This document shows positions 24,404-33,565 of a DNA stretch of 64,000 nt, piece by piece. The translations under genes were made by a program, and so were the position numbers. The notes beneath the pieces were generated by a model. It did no database searches, had not been told where the DNA came from, and saw nothing but the letters and a program-made list of their open reading frames with translations. Origin of the DNA: Nocardioides ganghwensis (GTDB lineage: Bacteria > Actinomycetota > Actinomycetes > Propionibacteriales > Nocardioidaceae); NCBI RefSeq assembly GCF_014779655.1, contig NZ_JACXYX010000002.1, forward strand, positions 327,316 to 391,315, read 5' to 3'. Position 1 is the first letter of the stretch, and each line of letters opens with the position of its first letter.

Positions 24404-26302
24404 TCAGCCTGAGGAGTCGAGTCGTCCGAGCCGCTCGAGGACCCGGCGCGAGAGCGCCACGAAGTCGGCGCGCGACATCGTCATGGTGCGGTCGGGGGCG
24501 AACCCGAGCTGCGACACGGCGGTGCCGTGGCGGACGATCGCCATGAGGAACGGGAACGACTGGCGGTCGTTGAGCTCGATGGTGAGGGCCCACACGCTCA
24601 GGTCGGTCGTCCGGGTCGAGGTCTCGGCGAGCTGGGTCACGCTGGTGCCGAGGTTCTCCCGGCCGCACTGGCGGATGCGGTCGCGGACCTGGTCGACGAA
24701 CCCGCTCGCCTTCGCCTGCTTCATCGACCCGACGGTCTGGGTCAGGCCGAGCTGGGAGGCGTCCGGCGTCTCGGGGAACAGGAAGGTCCGGGTCAGCGCC
24801 TTGCTGATGCCCTTGCCCTGGAACGTGGTGCGGTCGCACCGGGTCGCCGCGTAGTTGCTGCGCGCCCGCTCGGGCTCGGTGCCGACCCAGGGACCGCGCA
24901 CCTGGGCGACGGGCGGCAGGTCGACGACGGACAGCAGTCCGGGAGGTGTGCCGATGTCGAGGGGCGCGGTGGTGGTCGCGCGGGCGCGGCCGGCACACGT
25001 CCCGGCGCCGTCGGAGCCGCACAGACCGTTGACCGCGGCCGCGAGGCCGGTGAGGACCGCCTTGTCGCCGACCGCCTTTCCCTGGCTGCGGACGACGGTG
25101 GTGACGAGCAGGCTGCCCGTGCGGGCGGTGCCGACGCTGATCGAGGCCGGCACCTTGCCCCACGACCGCAGCCGGAACACCCGGGCGTCGTCGCCGACGC
25201 GCTTGACGGTGCGGGTGGAGAGCAGCTGGGTGCGGGGGTCGATGCAGCCGGCGAACCACAGCGACGCGGTCTCGAAGCCCTGCTCGGCCTGCTGCTCGTT
25301 GCGCGACATCTCGACCATCTGGACGGCGGTGGACTCGACGCGGCTGACCTCGCGCTCGCGGGTGCGCTGGCGCTTGCCCTTGCCGACCTGCTGCTTCACG
25401 ACCCGGGTCGTCGAGCCCTCCCACGTACGGGCGAGGGCGGTGACGCCGTCGGGGTCGGCGAACCGCTCCCGCTGGCACGGCGCGAGCAGGCCGTTGCCGG
25501 AGAGGTTGTCGGTCGTCGAGGTCTCGGCCCAGTCCAGCCCGGACCCGAACCGGGACAGCTGGCCGGGGGAGAAGAGGGCGGCCTCGTCGATGATCGGCTC
25601 GCCGGCGCTCTCGGTCTCGGGCTGGTGCACCGTGACGCCCGGCGTGGCCTTCTCCTCGCTGAGGCTCGTCGCCTCGGCGTTGGACCCGGTGGCGACGAGG
25701 GACCCCGAGGCGACGAGGGCGGCCGTGGCGACGGCGGCGCCGATCACCGTGTGCGTACGACGCCGTGCCGCGCCGGCGCGCCGGATGACCGTCGCGCGGG
25801 GCCAGCGGATCTCCTCGAGCGGTGCCGCGAGGCCGTGGAGCAGGCGCGGGATCTCGGTGGTGGGCGCGTCGCGGTGCAGGGAGAACTGGGAGCTCGCGGT
25901 CTGCAGCTCGCGCTCGGCGTCGGCGCGCGGCAGGCCCACGGTGCGCGAGATGTCGGACAGCGACAACGCGGAGAGCCCGTTGAGCACGAGGAGCTCGCGC
26001 TGGCGGGTGGAGAGCTTGGAGAGTGCCTCGAGCGTGCTGCGGGTCTCGGGGGCGAGCGACTTGTCGCGGTGCCAGATGCGGGCGGTGTGCCGGCGCCGGG
26101 CGCGGCCGAGGGCGAGCGGGCGGACGTACGCGTCGCGGTCGTCGAGCTGGCCGACCTTGCGCCAGTGGTGCCACGCGACGACGAAGGCGTCGCGAACGGC
26201 TGCACGGGCGGCCGGGGCGTCGCCGGTGAGTGCGTAGGCCTCGTGCAGGAGTCGGGTGCGGGTCTCGACGTAGTAGGCGTCGAACGTCTCGGGGCTCCTC
26301 AT
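24404..26302 (-). CDS. ECF-sigma-like domain fused to membrane anchor and extracytoplasmic domain
   Basis: A 632-residue fusion. Residues 12-85 resemble sigma region 2 of the SigE-like ECF group (LLHEAYALTGDAPAARAAVRDAFVVAWHHW, then a basic RRRHTARIWHRDK), and 90-140 resemble region 4 (LSKLSTRQRELLVLNGLSALSLSDISRTVGL). A single membrane helix follows (184-206) and about 425 residues that should be outside the membrane. The outer part contains five to six cysteines and no motif I know. Region 2 is less acidic than in active ECF sigmas, so promoter melting may be lost. It could be a membrane-tethered sigma factor released by proteolysis, or a pseudo-sigma sensor. The lipoprotein downstream is probably a partner. 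Confidence 0.75.
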   Translation of the reverse strand: MRSPETFDAYYVETRTRLLHEAYALTGDAPAARAAVRDAFVVAWHHWRKVGQLDDRDAYVRPLALGRARRRHTARIWHRDKSLAPETRSTLEALSKLSTRQRELLVLNGLSALSLSDISRTVGLPRADAERELQTASSQFSLHRDAPTTEIPRLLHGLAAPLEEIRWPRATVIRRAGAARRRTHTVIGAAVATAALVASGSLVATGSNAEATSLSEEKATPGVTVHQPETESAGEPIIDEAALFSPGQLSRFGSGLDWAETSTTDNLSGNGLLAPCQRERFADPDGVTALARTWEGSTTRVVKQQVGKGKRQRTREREVSRVESTAVQMVEMSRNEQQAEQGFETASLWFAGCIDPRTQLLSTRTVKRVGDDARVFRLRSWGKVPASISVGTARTGSLLVTTVVRSQGKAVGDKAVLTGLAAAVNGLCGSDGAGTCAGRARATTTAPLDIGTPPGLLSVVDLPPVAQVRGPWVGTEPERARSNYAATRCDRTTFQGKGISKALTRTFLFPETPDASQLGLTQTVGSMKQAKASGFVDQVRDRIRQCGRENLGTSVTQLAETSTRTTDLSVWALTIELNDRQSFPFLMAIVRHGTAVSQLGFAPDRTMTMSRADFVALSRRVLERLGRLDSSG

Positions 26303-26437
26303 GACCGCTCCACGGTACGGGAGCGGCCAACGCCGCGCACATCCTTCCCCACCATCGGCCCGCGCTCGGCCGGCCCCTGCGCGCGGGCGGCGTGGGAGCG
26401 CGATCTGCCGCCGCGACCGGGTGATGATGGGTCGGCC

Positions 26438-27688
26438 ATGACGTCGCTCCTCACCCGACCCGACCACGCGCGCACCGAGGCTGCCCGGCCGCGCCCGCTG
26501 GTGCTGATCGCGACGCTCGGGGGGGTGATGGCCGCGCTCGGCCCGCTCGTCGTGCTGCTCGCGATCGGGGTCATCGGCTGGTTCGCCACCGACGCCGGCG
26601 TGCACGGCGCTCCCCGCGACGGCATGCGCGTGGGCGCGCTGGCGTGGCTGGCCGGACACGGCTCCGGCGTCACCGTGATGGGCGCGCGGATCGCGATCGT
26701 GCCGCTCGGCATCACCGCGGTCGCCGCGTGGTCGATGTGGCGCCTCGGGCACCGCGTCGGAGACTCGGTCTCCGGCCACGGCCCCGACGCCGACCGGATC
26801 TCCGACGGCGAGCGCGACTTCACCGTGCCCACCGCCGTCGTGCTGTTCCTCGCCGGGTACGCCGTGGTGGCCGTCGTGGTGGCGACCCTGGCGGCCGGCA
26901 CCACGGCCGACCCGTCCCTGCCGCGCGTGCTCGCCTGGACCGTCCTGCTGACCGCCTTCGTGGCCGCACCGGCGATCGCGACCGGGTCCGGCCGGGCCGC
27001 GATCTGGGCGGCGTTCCTCCCGGCCGCGGTGCGCGCGGGTGCAGCCGTCGCCGGCGCCGTCCTGGCCCGGCTGCTCGTCGTCTCCACGCTGGTCCTCCTC
27101 GTCGCGCTCGCCCTCTCCTTCGACGACGCCGCCACCATGACGTCGCGGCTGCACCCCAGCCCGTCCGAGGCCGGGCTCTACGCGCTCGCCAACACCGCGT
27201 TCGTCCCCAACGCCGCGCTGTTCACCGGCTCCTTCCTGCTCGGGCCGGGCTTCGCGGTCGGTGGCGCCACCCTCGTCTCGCCCGGCGCGGTCGTGCTGGG
27301 TCCGCTGCCGGTCGTGCCGCTCCTGGCCGCGCTCCCGGCGACGGGCACGCCAGCGGGCTGGGTCGGTGGGCTGATGGCCCTCCCGCCGTTGGTCGCGGCG
27401 TACGCCGCCTTCCGGGCGCTGCGCGGCCGGCTGCTCAGCTGGGACCGCCTGCTGCTCGCCGGCTGCGGTGGCGGGCTCGTCGCGGGCTTCGGGTTCGCGG
27501 TGCTCGCCTCCCTCTCCGGCGGGGCCGTCGGACCGGGTCGGATGCGCTTCGTCGGTCCGTTCACCCGCGACGTGCTGGTCCACTCGGTGACCGCCTGCGG
27601 CATCGGTGCCCTGCTGGGTGCCTCCGTGCTGGCGGTCCTCGCCTGGCGCTCGACCTGTACGCCCCGCCCGACCCCCACGGAGGACTGA
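26438..27688 (+). CDS. perM: PerM-like cell-division membrane protein (DUF6350)
   Basis: A 416-residue integral membrane protein with around nine or ten hydrophobic helices and the SEAGLYALANTAFVPNAALFTGSFLLGPGFAVG segment typical of DUF6350. Mycobacterial PerM (Rv0955), which stabilises the divisome protein FtsB, occupies the same place immediately before purN-purH and after sucCD, so both sequence type and synteny support the name. The stop is 2 bp before the YibE/F gene, whose SD lies inside perM. Confidence 0.85.
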   Translation: MTSLLTRPDHARTEAARPRPLVLIATLGGVMAALGPLVVLLAIGVIGWFATDAGVHGAPRDGMRVGALAWLAGHGSGVTVMGARIAIVPLGITAVAAWSMWRLGHRVGDSVSGHGPDADRISDGERDFTVPTAVVLFLAGYAVVAVVVATLAAGTTADPSLPRVLAWTVLLTAFVAAPAIATGSGRAAIWAAFLPAAVRAGAAVAGAVLARLLVVSTLVLLVALALSFDDAATMTSRLHPSPSEAGLYALANTAFVPNAALFTGSFLLGPGFAVGGATLVSPGAVVLGPLPVVPLLAALPATGTPAGWVGGLMALPPLVAAYAAFRALRGRLLSWDRLLLAGCGGGLVAGFGFAVLASLSGGAVGPGRMRFVGPFTRDVLVHSVTACGIGALLGASVLAVLAWRSTCTPRPTPTED

Positions 27689-27690
27689 GC

Positions 27691-28890
27691 ATGGGGGCTG
27701 GACACAGCCACGGCGACCGTCCCTCCCTGGGGGCCGCGCCGCGGCGGCTGCAGGTGCTGTTGGCCGTCGTCGTCGGACCCCTCGTCCTGGCGACCCTGGT
27801 CGGGCTGTTCGTGCTCTGGCCCGACGGCGACCTCGCGGTCAGCGGTCCGGGCGTCGACGTGGAGCGCGGCACCGCCGAGGTGCTGTCCGTCGGACCCTGC
27901 CAGCAGGAGCAGGCGGTCGAGGGCTGCCAGCAGGCCGAGGTCGAGGTGCTCAGCGGTCCCGGCGCGCCCGGGGAGGCGGTGGCCCTGCTGCCCTACGGCA
28001 GCCAGGCGCCCGAGGTGGTGGCGGGCGACCGGATCATCGTCTCCTTCACCGCGGAGGCCCCCGACGGCGAGCAGTACGCCTTCCAGGACTTCGACCGCGG
28101 CCCGCCGCTGCTCGTGCTGACCATCCTGTTCGCCGTCGGCGTCCTCGCGCTGTCGCGCTGGCGCGGCATCGGGGCCCTCGCCTCCCTCGCGTACTCGCTG
28201 GTCCTCATCGCGGTCTTCACCCTCCCCGCGATCATGGAGGGCGCCTCGCCCCTCGCCGTGGCCGTCATCACCGCCGCCGCCATCATGCTCGTCACGCTCT
28301 ACCTCTCCCACGGCTTCGACATCCGCTCCACCGTCGCGATGCTCGGCACCCTCGTCTCGCTCGTGGTCATCGGCGTGCTCGGGTGGGTGTTCACCCGGGT
28401 GGGCCACTTCACCGGTCTCGTCGACGAGGGCAGCCAGTACATCTCCGGCATCGCCGCCCAGGTCGACCTCCGCGGGCTGCTGCTCGCCGGCCTCGTCATC
28501 GGCGCGCTCGGCGTGCTCGACGACGTGACCGTCACGCAGACGTGGGCGGTGTGGGAGCTCGCCGACGTCGACCCCGACGCCAGCGTGCGGTCGATCTTCG
28601 TGCGGGCGATGCGGATCGGGCGCTCGCACGCCGCGTCGACCGTCAACACGCTCGTCCTGGCCTACGTCGGCGCCACGCTCCCGCTGATGCTCGTCTTCTC
28701 GGCGCTGTCGCTGCCCTTCGGGATCGCGGTCAGCCAGGAGGTGGTCGCCCAGGAGGTCGTGCGCGGCCTCGTCGGCGGACTCGGCATCCTCGCCGCCGTG
28801 CCGGTGACGACCGGCATCGCGGCGCTGGTCGCGGGCCGTCTGGTGCGCGAGCGACGGACGGCGTCGGACGGGCCCTCCCACCGCGCCTAG
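27691..28890 (+). CDS. YibE/F family membrane protein
   Basis: A 399-residue membrane protein. One N-terminal helix (about 20-42) is followed by a periplasmic OB-like segment with the cysteine pair PCQQEQAVEGCQQ, then about seven helices including LYLSHGFDIRSTVAMLGT and GALGVLDDVTVTQTWAVWEL, which are signatures of YibE/YibF. The role of this family is unproven (peptide or small-molecule export has been suggested). A strong SD (GGAGG) at 27679-27683 in the perM tail and a 2-bp gap indicate coupling with perM. Confidence 0.9.
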   Translation: MGAGHSHGDRPSLGAAPRRLQVLLAVVVGPLVLATLVGLFVLWPDGDLAVSGPGVDVERGTAEVLSVGPCQQEQAVEGCQQAEVEVLSGPGAPGEAVALLPYGSQAPEVVAGDRIIVSFTAEAPDGEQYAFQDFDRGPPLLVLTILFAVGVLALSRWRGIGALASLAYSLVLIAVFTLPAIMEGASPLAVAVITAAAIMLVTLYLSHGFDIRSTVAMLGTLVSLVVIGVLGWVFTRVGHFTGLVDEGSQYISGIAAQVDLRGLLLAGLVIGALGVLDDVTVTQTWAVWELADVDPDASVRSIFVRAMRIGRSHAASTVNTLVLAYVGATLPLMLVFSALSLPFGIAVSQEVVAQEVVRGLVGGLGILAAVPVTTGIAALVAGRLVRERRTASDGPSHRA

Positions 28891-28893
28891 ACT
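28888..28893 (+). promoter_or_regulatory. -10 element TAGACT for leaderless purN mRNA
   Basis: TAGACT, overlapping the stop of the YibE/F gene, then 7 nt and the purN GTG. No SD is visible. Confidence 0.5.
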
Positions 28894-28900
28894 CCCCGGC

Positions 28901-29518
28901 GTGAACAGTCCCGCTCGCATCGTCGTCCTGGTGTCCGGGGCCGGCACCAACCTGCAGGCCCTGCTGGACGCCTGCGCCGACCCGGCGTACGGCGCCCGCG
29001 TCGTGGCCGTGGGGGCCGACCGCGACGGCGTCGAGGGCCTGGCACGGGCCGACCGCGCCGGGGTGCCGACCTTCGTGGCCAGGGTCGCCGACTACACCTC
29101 CCGCGAGCACTGGGACCGCGCGCTGGCCGACAAGGTGGGCGCGTTCGAGCCGGACCTGGTGGTGTCGGCGGGTTTCATGAAGCTGCTCTCGCAGGACTTC
29201 CTCGACCGGTTCCTCACCCTCAACACCCACCCCGCACTGTGCCCGGCGTTCCCCGGGATGCACGGCCCGCGCGACGCGCTCGAGCACGGCGTCAAGGTCA
29301 CCGGAGCCACTCTGTTCGTGGTCGACGCGGGGGTCGACACCGGCCCGATCGTGGCCCAGGTGCCCGTCGAGGTCGTCGAGGACGACGACGTGGCGTCGTT
29401 GCACGAGCGGATCAAGGCAGCCGAGCGCGCCATGCTCGTCGACGCGGTCGGCCGGATCGCCCGCGAGGGGATCTCGGTGGAGGGGCGCCGGGTTCGCATC
29501 GGCGGCGACGCTCGGTAG
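28901..29518 (+). CDS. purN: Phosphoribosylglycinamide formyltransferase (GART)
   Basis: A 205-residue enzyme of purine synthesis: 10-formyl-THF + GAR gives formyl-GAR + THF. It begins IVVLVSGAGTNLQALLDA (phosphate-binding loop). The catalytic set is Asn108, His110 (LNTHPALCPAFPG) and Asp146 (DAGVDTGPI), as in E. coli PurN. Lies directly upstream of a ZTP riboswitch and purH. The GTG start is supported by the -10 element 7 nt upstream. Confidence 0.96.
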   Translation: MNSPARIVVLVSGAGTNLQALLDACADPAYGARVVAVGADRDGVEGLARADRAGVPTFVARVADYTSREHWDRALADKVGAFEPDLVVSAGFMKLLSQDFLDRFLTLNTHPALCPAFPGMHGPRDALEHGVKVTGATLFVVDAGVDTGPIVAQVPVEVVEDDDVASLHERIKAAERAMLVDAVGRIAREGISVEGRRVRIGGDAR

Positions 29519-29523
29519 TCTGC

Positions 29524-29596
29524 GGGGCACACGACTGGCGCAGGTGGGCCACCACCAGGGAGTGACGCGCGAGGGCATCGAACGCCTGGGTGCCCT
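29524..29596 (+). ncRNA. ZTP (pfl) riboswitch upstream of purH
   Basis: Between purN and purH stand the conserved ZTP aptamer blocks in the right order: ACGACTGGCG, then the hairpin GGTGGGCCACC with CAGGGAGTGA, and after a variable loop CGCCTGGG. P1 pairs GGCAC (29526-29530) with GTGCC (29590-29594). Downstream CTCC-GA-GGAG (29619-29628) can fold over the purH SD (GAGGAG), so control is probably at translation. ZMP/ZTP rises when 10-formyl-THF is short; binding would turn on purH. The fit to established knowledge of the pfl motif is strong; covariance scoring was not possible here. Confidence 0.88.
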
Positions 29597-29632
29597 CGAT
29601 CTCGTCAACGAGCTCGACCTCCGAGGAGTCCC

Positions 29633-31204
29633 GTGTCTTCTGAACTGCGTATCCCGATCAAGCGTGCACTCGTCTCCGTCTACGACAAGACCGGGCTCGA
29701 GGCCCTGGTCCGGGGCCTGCACGACGCCGGCGTCGAGCTGGTCTCCACCGGCGGCTCGGCCGCGCTGATCGAGTCGCTCGGCCTCCCGGTCACCAAGGTC
29801 GAGGACCTCACCGGCTTCCCCGAGTGCCTCGACGGGCGGGTCAAGACGCTGCACCCGCGCGTGCACGCCGGCATCCTCGCCGACCGCCGCCTCGACTCCC
29901 ACGTCGCGCAGCTCGAGGAGCTCGGCGTCGAGCCGTTCGACCTCGTGGTCAGCAACCTCTACCCCTTCACGCAGACCGTCGCCTCCGGTGCCGGCCCCGA
30001 CGAGTGCGTCGAGCAGATCGACATCGGCGGCCCGTCGATGGTGCGCGCCGCCGCCAAGAACCACCCCAGCGTCGCGATCGTCACCTCGCCCGCGGCGTAC
30101 GACACGGTGCTGGCCGCCGTGGCCGCCGGGGGCTTCACCCTGGCCGAGCGGCAGCGCCTCGCCGCCGAGGCGTTCGTCCACACCGCGACCTACGACGTGC
30201 ACGTGGCGGCGTGGATGGGCAACGTGCTCACCGACACGAGCGAGGGGTCCGGCTTCCCGGCCTGGATGGGTGCGACGTGGAACAAGGAGGCGGTGCTGCG
30301 CTACGGCGAGAACCCGCACCAGTCCGCCGCGCTCTACAGCAACGGCTTCCTGCCCGGCGGTCCGGGGCTGGCGCAGGCCACGCAGCACCACGGCAAGGAG
30401 ATGTCCTACAACAACTACGTCGACGCCGACGCGGCCCGCCGGGCGGCGTACGACTTCGACGAGCCGGCCGTCGCGATCATCAAGCACGCCAACCCGTGCG
30501 GCATCGCGGTCGCCGGTGACGTGGCCGAGGCCCACCGCAAGGCGCACGAGTGCGACCCCGTCAGCGCGTTCGGCGGCGTGATCGCCACCAACGTCCCGGT
30601 CTCCGTCGCGATGGCCGAGCAGGTCGCCGAGATCTTCACCGAGGTCATCGTGGCGCCCGGCTACGAGGACGGCGCGATCGAGGCGCTCCGGGCGAAGAAG
30701 AACATCCGCGTCCTCGAGTGCCCGCCGCTGGCGCGCGGTGGCGGCGACATGCGCTCCATCTCCGGCGGGCTGCTGCTCCAGGAGCGCGACGACGTCAGCG
30801 CCGAGGGCGACGACCCGTCGACGTGGACCCTCGCGACCGGCGAGGCCGCGTCCGACGAGGTGCTCGCCGACCTCGCCTTCGCGTGGCGCGCGTGCCGCGC
30901 GGTGAAGTCCAACGCGATCCTCCTGGCCGCCGACGGCGCCTCGGTCGGCGTCGGGATGGGCCAGGTCAACCGTGTCGACTCCTGCCGCCTCGCGGTCGAG
31001 CGGGCGGGGGAGCGGGCCGCCTCGGCCGTCGCGGCCTCCGACGCGTTCTTCCCCTTCGCCGACGGACCGCAGATCCTCATCGACGCCGGGGTGAAGGCCA
31101 TCGTCCAGCCCGGAGGGTCGGTGCGCGACGCCGAGGTCGTCGCGGCGTGCGAGGCTGCCGGCGTGACGATGTACGTCACCGGCGCCCGGCACTTCTTCCA
31201 CTGA
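29633..31204 (+). CDS. purH: Bifunctional AICAR transformylase / IMP cyclohydrolase
   Basis: A 523-residue enzyme of the last two steps to IMP. The N-terminal MGS-like cyclohydrolase domain begins [18 protein letters not shown], with [10 protein letters not shown] and [13 protein letters not shown]. The C-terminal AICAR formyltransferase domain shows [56 protein letters not shown] and the C-terminal [14 protein letters not shown]. The GTG start at 29633 has SD GAGGAG, which the ZTP riboswitch can hide. ZMP (AICAR) is its substrate, so the riboswitch ligand reports directly on this step. Confidence 0.98.
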   Translation: MSSELRIPIKRALVSVYDKTGLEALVRGLHDAGVELVSTGGSAALIESLGLPVTKVEDLTGFPECLDGRVKTLHPRVHAGILADRRLDSHVAQLEELGVEPFDLVVSNLYPFTQTVASGAGPDECVEQIDIGGPSMVRAAAKNHPSVAIVTSPAAYDTVLAAVAAGGFTLAERQRLAAEAFVHTATYDVHVAAWMGNVLTDTSEGSGFPAWMGATWNKEAVLRYGENPHQSAALYSNGFLPGGPGLAQATQHHGKEMSYNNYVDADAARRAAYDFDEPAVAIIKHANPCGIAVAGDVAEAHRKAHECDPVSAFGGVIATNVPVSVAMAEQVAEIFTEVIVAPGYEDGAIEALRAKKNIRVLECPPLARGGGDMRSISGGLLLQERDDVSAEGDDPSTWTLATGEAASDEVLADLAFAWRACRAVKSNAILLAADGASVGVGMGQVNRVDSCRLAVERAGERAASAVAASDAFFPFADGPQILIDAGVKAIVQPGGSVRDAEVVAACEAAGVTMYVTGARHFFH

Positions 31205-31217
31205 GGACGGGGCTCCC

Positions 31218-31223
31218 TAGGAT
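31218..31223 (+). promoter_or_regulatory. -10 element TAGGAT for leaderless folD mRNA
   Basis: TAGGAT, 7 nt, then GTG. This spacing decides the folD start at 31231 rather than the ATG at 31222, which overlaps the -10 hexamer itself. Confidence 0.5.
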
Positions 31224-31230
31224 GACCACC

Positions 31231-32079
31231 GTGACCGCACAGACCCTCGACGGCGCAGCCACGCTGCGGACCATCAAGGCGGAGCTCGCCCAGCGCGTCG
31301 CCGCCCTGAAGGAGCAGGGGGTCACCCCCGGCCTCGGCACCGTGCTCGTCGGCGACGACCCCGGCTCGCACTGGTACGTCGGCGCCAAGCACAAGGACTG
31401 CGCGGAGATCGGCATCACCTCGATCCGCCGCGACCTGCCCGCCACGGCCACCCAGGCCGAGGTCGAGGCGGTCATCGACGAGCTCAACGCCGACGCCGCC
31501 TGCACCGGCTTCCTGGTCCAGCAGCCGACCGGCCTCGACGAGTTCGCCCTGCTCTCGCGCGTCGACCCCGACAAGGACGTCGACGGCCTGCACCCGGTCA
31601 ACCTGGGCAAGCTCGTGCTCGGTGAGTCCGGCCCGCTGCCGTGCACCCCTGTCGGCGCCATCGAGCTGCTGCGGCGCCACGGCATCGAGATCGCCGGCGC
31701 GGAGGTCGTCGTCGTCGGACGTGGCCTCACGGTCGGACGCCCGCTCGGGCTGCTGCTGACCCGCCGCTCCGAGAACGCCACGGTCACGCTGTGCCACACC
31801 GGCACCCGCGACCTCGCCGCCCACGTACGCCACGCGGACATCGTCGTGGCGGCCGCGGGCGTTCCCGGCATCATCACCGCCGACATGGTGAAGCCCGGCG
31901 CCGCCGTGCTCGACGTGGGCGTCTCCCGGGTCGACGGCAAGGTCACCGGTGACGTGCACCCCGGCGTCTGGGACGTCGCCGGCTGGGTCTCGCCCAACCC
32001 CAAGGGCGTGGGCCCGATGACGCGCGCGATGCTGCTGACCAACATCGTGGAGATCGCCGAGAGGTCCGTCCGGTCCTGA
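31231..32079 (+). CDS. folD: Methylene-THF dehydrogenase / methenyl-THF cyclohydrolase
   Basis: A 282-residue bifunctional enzyme interconverting 5,10-methylene-THF and 10-formyl-THF, the formyl donor used by PurN and PurH next door. I start at GTG ([19 protein letters not shown]), which matches usual actinobacterial FolD N-termini. Catalytic Tyr49 and Lys53 lie in [11 protein letters not shown]; further signatures are [18 protein letters not shown], the NADP site [17 protein letters not shown] and the C-terminal [14 protein letters not shown]. The DUF3017 gene follows after 1 bp. Confidence 0.96.
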   Translation: MTAQTLDGAATLRTIKAELAQRVAALKEQGVTPGLGTVLVGDDPGSHWYVGAKHKDCAEIGITSIRRDLPATATQAEVEAVIDELNADAACTGFLVQQPTGLDEFALLSRVDPDKDVDGLHPVNLGKLVLGESGPLPCTPVGAIELLRRHGIEIAGAEVVVVGRGLTVGRPLGLLLTRRSENATVTLCHTGTRDLAAHVRHADIVVAAAGVPGIITADMVKPGAAVLDVGVSRVDGKVTGDVHPGVWDVAGWVSPNPKGVGPMTRAMLLTNIVEIAERSVRS

Positions 32080-32080
32080 C

Positions 32081-32440
32081 ATGGCCGACAGCCACGACCA
32101 CCTCGAGCCGCCCGAGTCCGTCCCGCCGGTCTCCGCCGAGCCGTACGACCCGGACGAGCCGCGGCGCTACCCCTCGACCATCGGGGGCGCGTTCTACCTG
32201 CTCGTCCTCGGCGCCGTCGGCGTCGCGATGGTCGTCGTCGCGCTCGACGAGTGGCGCACCGGCATCCGACTGATGGGCGGCTCGCTGATCTTCGCGGCCG
32301 CCGTACGCCTCGTGCTCCGCCGTCGTGACGCCGGCATGCTCGCGGTGCGGCACAAGGTCCTCGACGCGGTCGTGCTCATCGTGCTCGGGGGGGCGCTGAT
32401 CTTCCTGGCGGGGTCGATCCCGGACCAGCCGGAGTTCTGA
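32081..32440 (+). CDS. DUF3017 membrane protein
   Basis: 119 residues: an acidic N-terminal tail (1-30), then three hydrophobic helices (about 34-56, 62-78, 92-112) separated by a basic loop VRLVLRRRDAGMLAVRHK. The sequence pattern and the position directly after folD are those of DUF3017, an actinobacterial family without known function. Translationally linked to folD (1-bp gap). Confidence 0.88.
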   Translation: MADSHDHLEPPESVPPVSAEPYDPDEPRRYPSTIGGAFYLLVLGAVGVAMVVVALDEWRTGIRLMGGSLIFAAAVRLVLRRRDAGMLAVRHKVLDAVVLIVLGGALIFLAGSIPDQPEF

Positions 32441-32448
32441 GACGACGG

Positions 32449-32481
32449 CGGCCGGGCACCCCCGCGAGGGAGTGCCCGGCC
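32449..32481. terminator. Strong bidirectional hairpin between DUF3017 gene and mdh
   Basis: GGCCGGGCAC (32449-32458) pairs perfectly with GTGCCCGGCC (32472-32481) around a 13-nt loop. It sits in the 50-bp gap between two convergent genes and can serve both directions. Confidence 0.8.
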
Positions 32482-32490
32482 GGGGTCGGA

Positions 32491-33477
32491 TCAGATGAGG
32501 CCGAGCTCCGTGACGGCCTTGCGCTCGTCGGCGAGCTCCGCGGTGGAGGCGTCGATGCGGGCGCGGGAGAAGTCGTCGATCTCGAGGCCCTCGACGATCG
32601 ACCAGTCGCCACCGGAGGTGGTGACGGGGAACGAGGAGATCAGGCCCTCGGGGACGCCGTACTCGCCGCTGGACACCACGGCCATCGAGACCCAGTCGTC
32701 GGCCGCGGAGCCGAACAGCCAGTCGCGGGCGGCGTCGATGGTCGCCGACGCGGCGGACGCGGCCGAGGACGAGCCGCGGGCGTCGATGATCGCGGCGCCG
32801 CGCTTGGCGACGGTCGGGATGAAGTCGTTCTCCAGCCAGGCCTGGTCACCGACGAGCTCGGCGGCGTTCTGGCCGTTGACCTCGGCGTGGAACAGGTCGG
32901 GGTACTGGGTCGCGGAGTGGTTGCCCCAGATCGTCATCTTCTTGATGTCGGTGACCTTGGCGCCGGTCTTGGCCGCGAGCTGGCTGATCGCCCGGTTGTG
33001 GTCGAGGCGGGTCAGCGCGGAGAAGCGCTCGCGCGGGATGTCGGGCGCGTTGCTCATCGCGATGAGGGCGTTGGTGTTGGCCGGGTTGCCGGTGACGCCG
33101 ATGCGGACGTCGTCGGCGGCGACGGCGTTCAGGGCCTTGCCCTGCGCCGTGAAGATCGCGCCGTTGGCGGAGAGCAGGTCGCCGCGCTCCATGCCGGGGC
33201 CGCGCGGGCGCGCGCCGACGAGCAGGGCGAGGTTCACGCCGTCGAAGATCTTCTCCGCGTCGGCGCCGATCTCGACGCCGGCGAGGTTCGGGAAGGCGCA
33301 GTCGTCGAGCTCCATGACGACACCCTCGAGCGCCTTGAGGGCGGGCTCGATCTCGAGCAGCCGGAGCTCGATGGGGCGGTCCGCGGCCAGCGCGCCGCTG
33401 GCGAGGCGGAAGAGCAGGCTGTAGCCGATCTGGCCGGCGGCGCCGGTGACGGCCACCTTGAGAGGTTCGGAGGTCAC
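32491..33477 (-). CDS. mdh: Malate dehydrogenase
   Basis: A 328-residue NAD-dependent malate dehydrogenase (malate + NAD+ = oxaloacetate + NADH), of the long cytosolic-type group found in actinobacteria. Seen: Rossmann [16 protein letters not shown], the mobile-loop arginines [22 protein letters not shown], the Asp/Arg pair LTRLDHNRA, and the catalytic His in [12 protein letters not shown]. The GTG start has GAGGAG upstream. Ends convergently against the DUF3017 gene with a shared hairpin. Confidence 0.97.
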   Translation of the reverse strand: MTSEPLKVAVTGAAGQIGYSLLFRLASGALAADRPIELRLLEIEPALKALEGVVMELDDCAFPNLAGVEIGADAEKIFDGVNLALLVGARPRGPGMERGDLLSANGAIFTAQGKALNAVAADDVRIGVTGNPANTNALIAMSNAPDIPRERFSALTRLDHNRAISQLAAKTGAKVTDIKKMTIWGNHSATQYPDLFHAEVNGQNAAELVGDQAWLENDFIPTVAKRGAAIIDARGSSSAASAASATIDAARDWLFGSAADDWVSMAVVSSGEYGVPEGLISSFPVTTSGGDWSIVEGLEIDDFSRARIDASTAELADERKAVTELGLI

Positions 33478-33565
33478 GGTCGTACTCCTCGTGAGGGGGT
33501 CTCGAAGCGGTGCTGGATTGTCCTGCTGACGCTAGCAGCGGGGGCCGGCTGGCATGCTGGCGCCC

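Noticed and set aside
26303..27583. N-terminal extension of the sigma-like fusion frame
   Set aside because: It is antisense to perM and has the Gly/Arg/Glu composition of a shadow frame; the sigma-like domain begins at MRSPETF.
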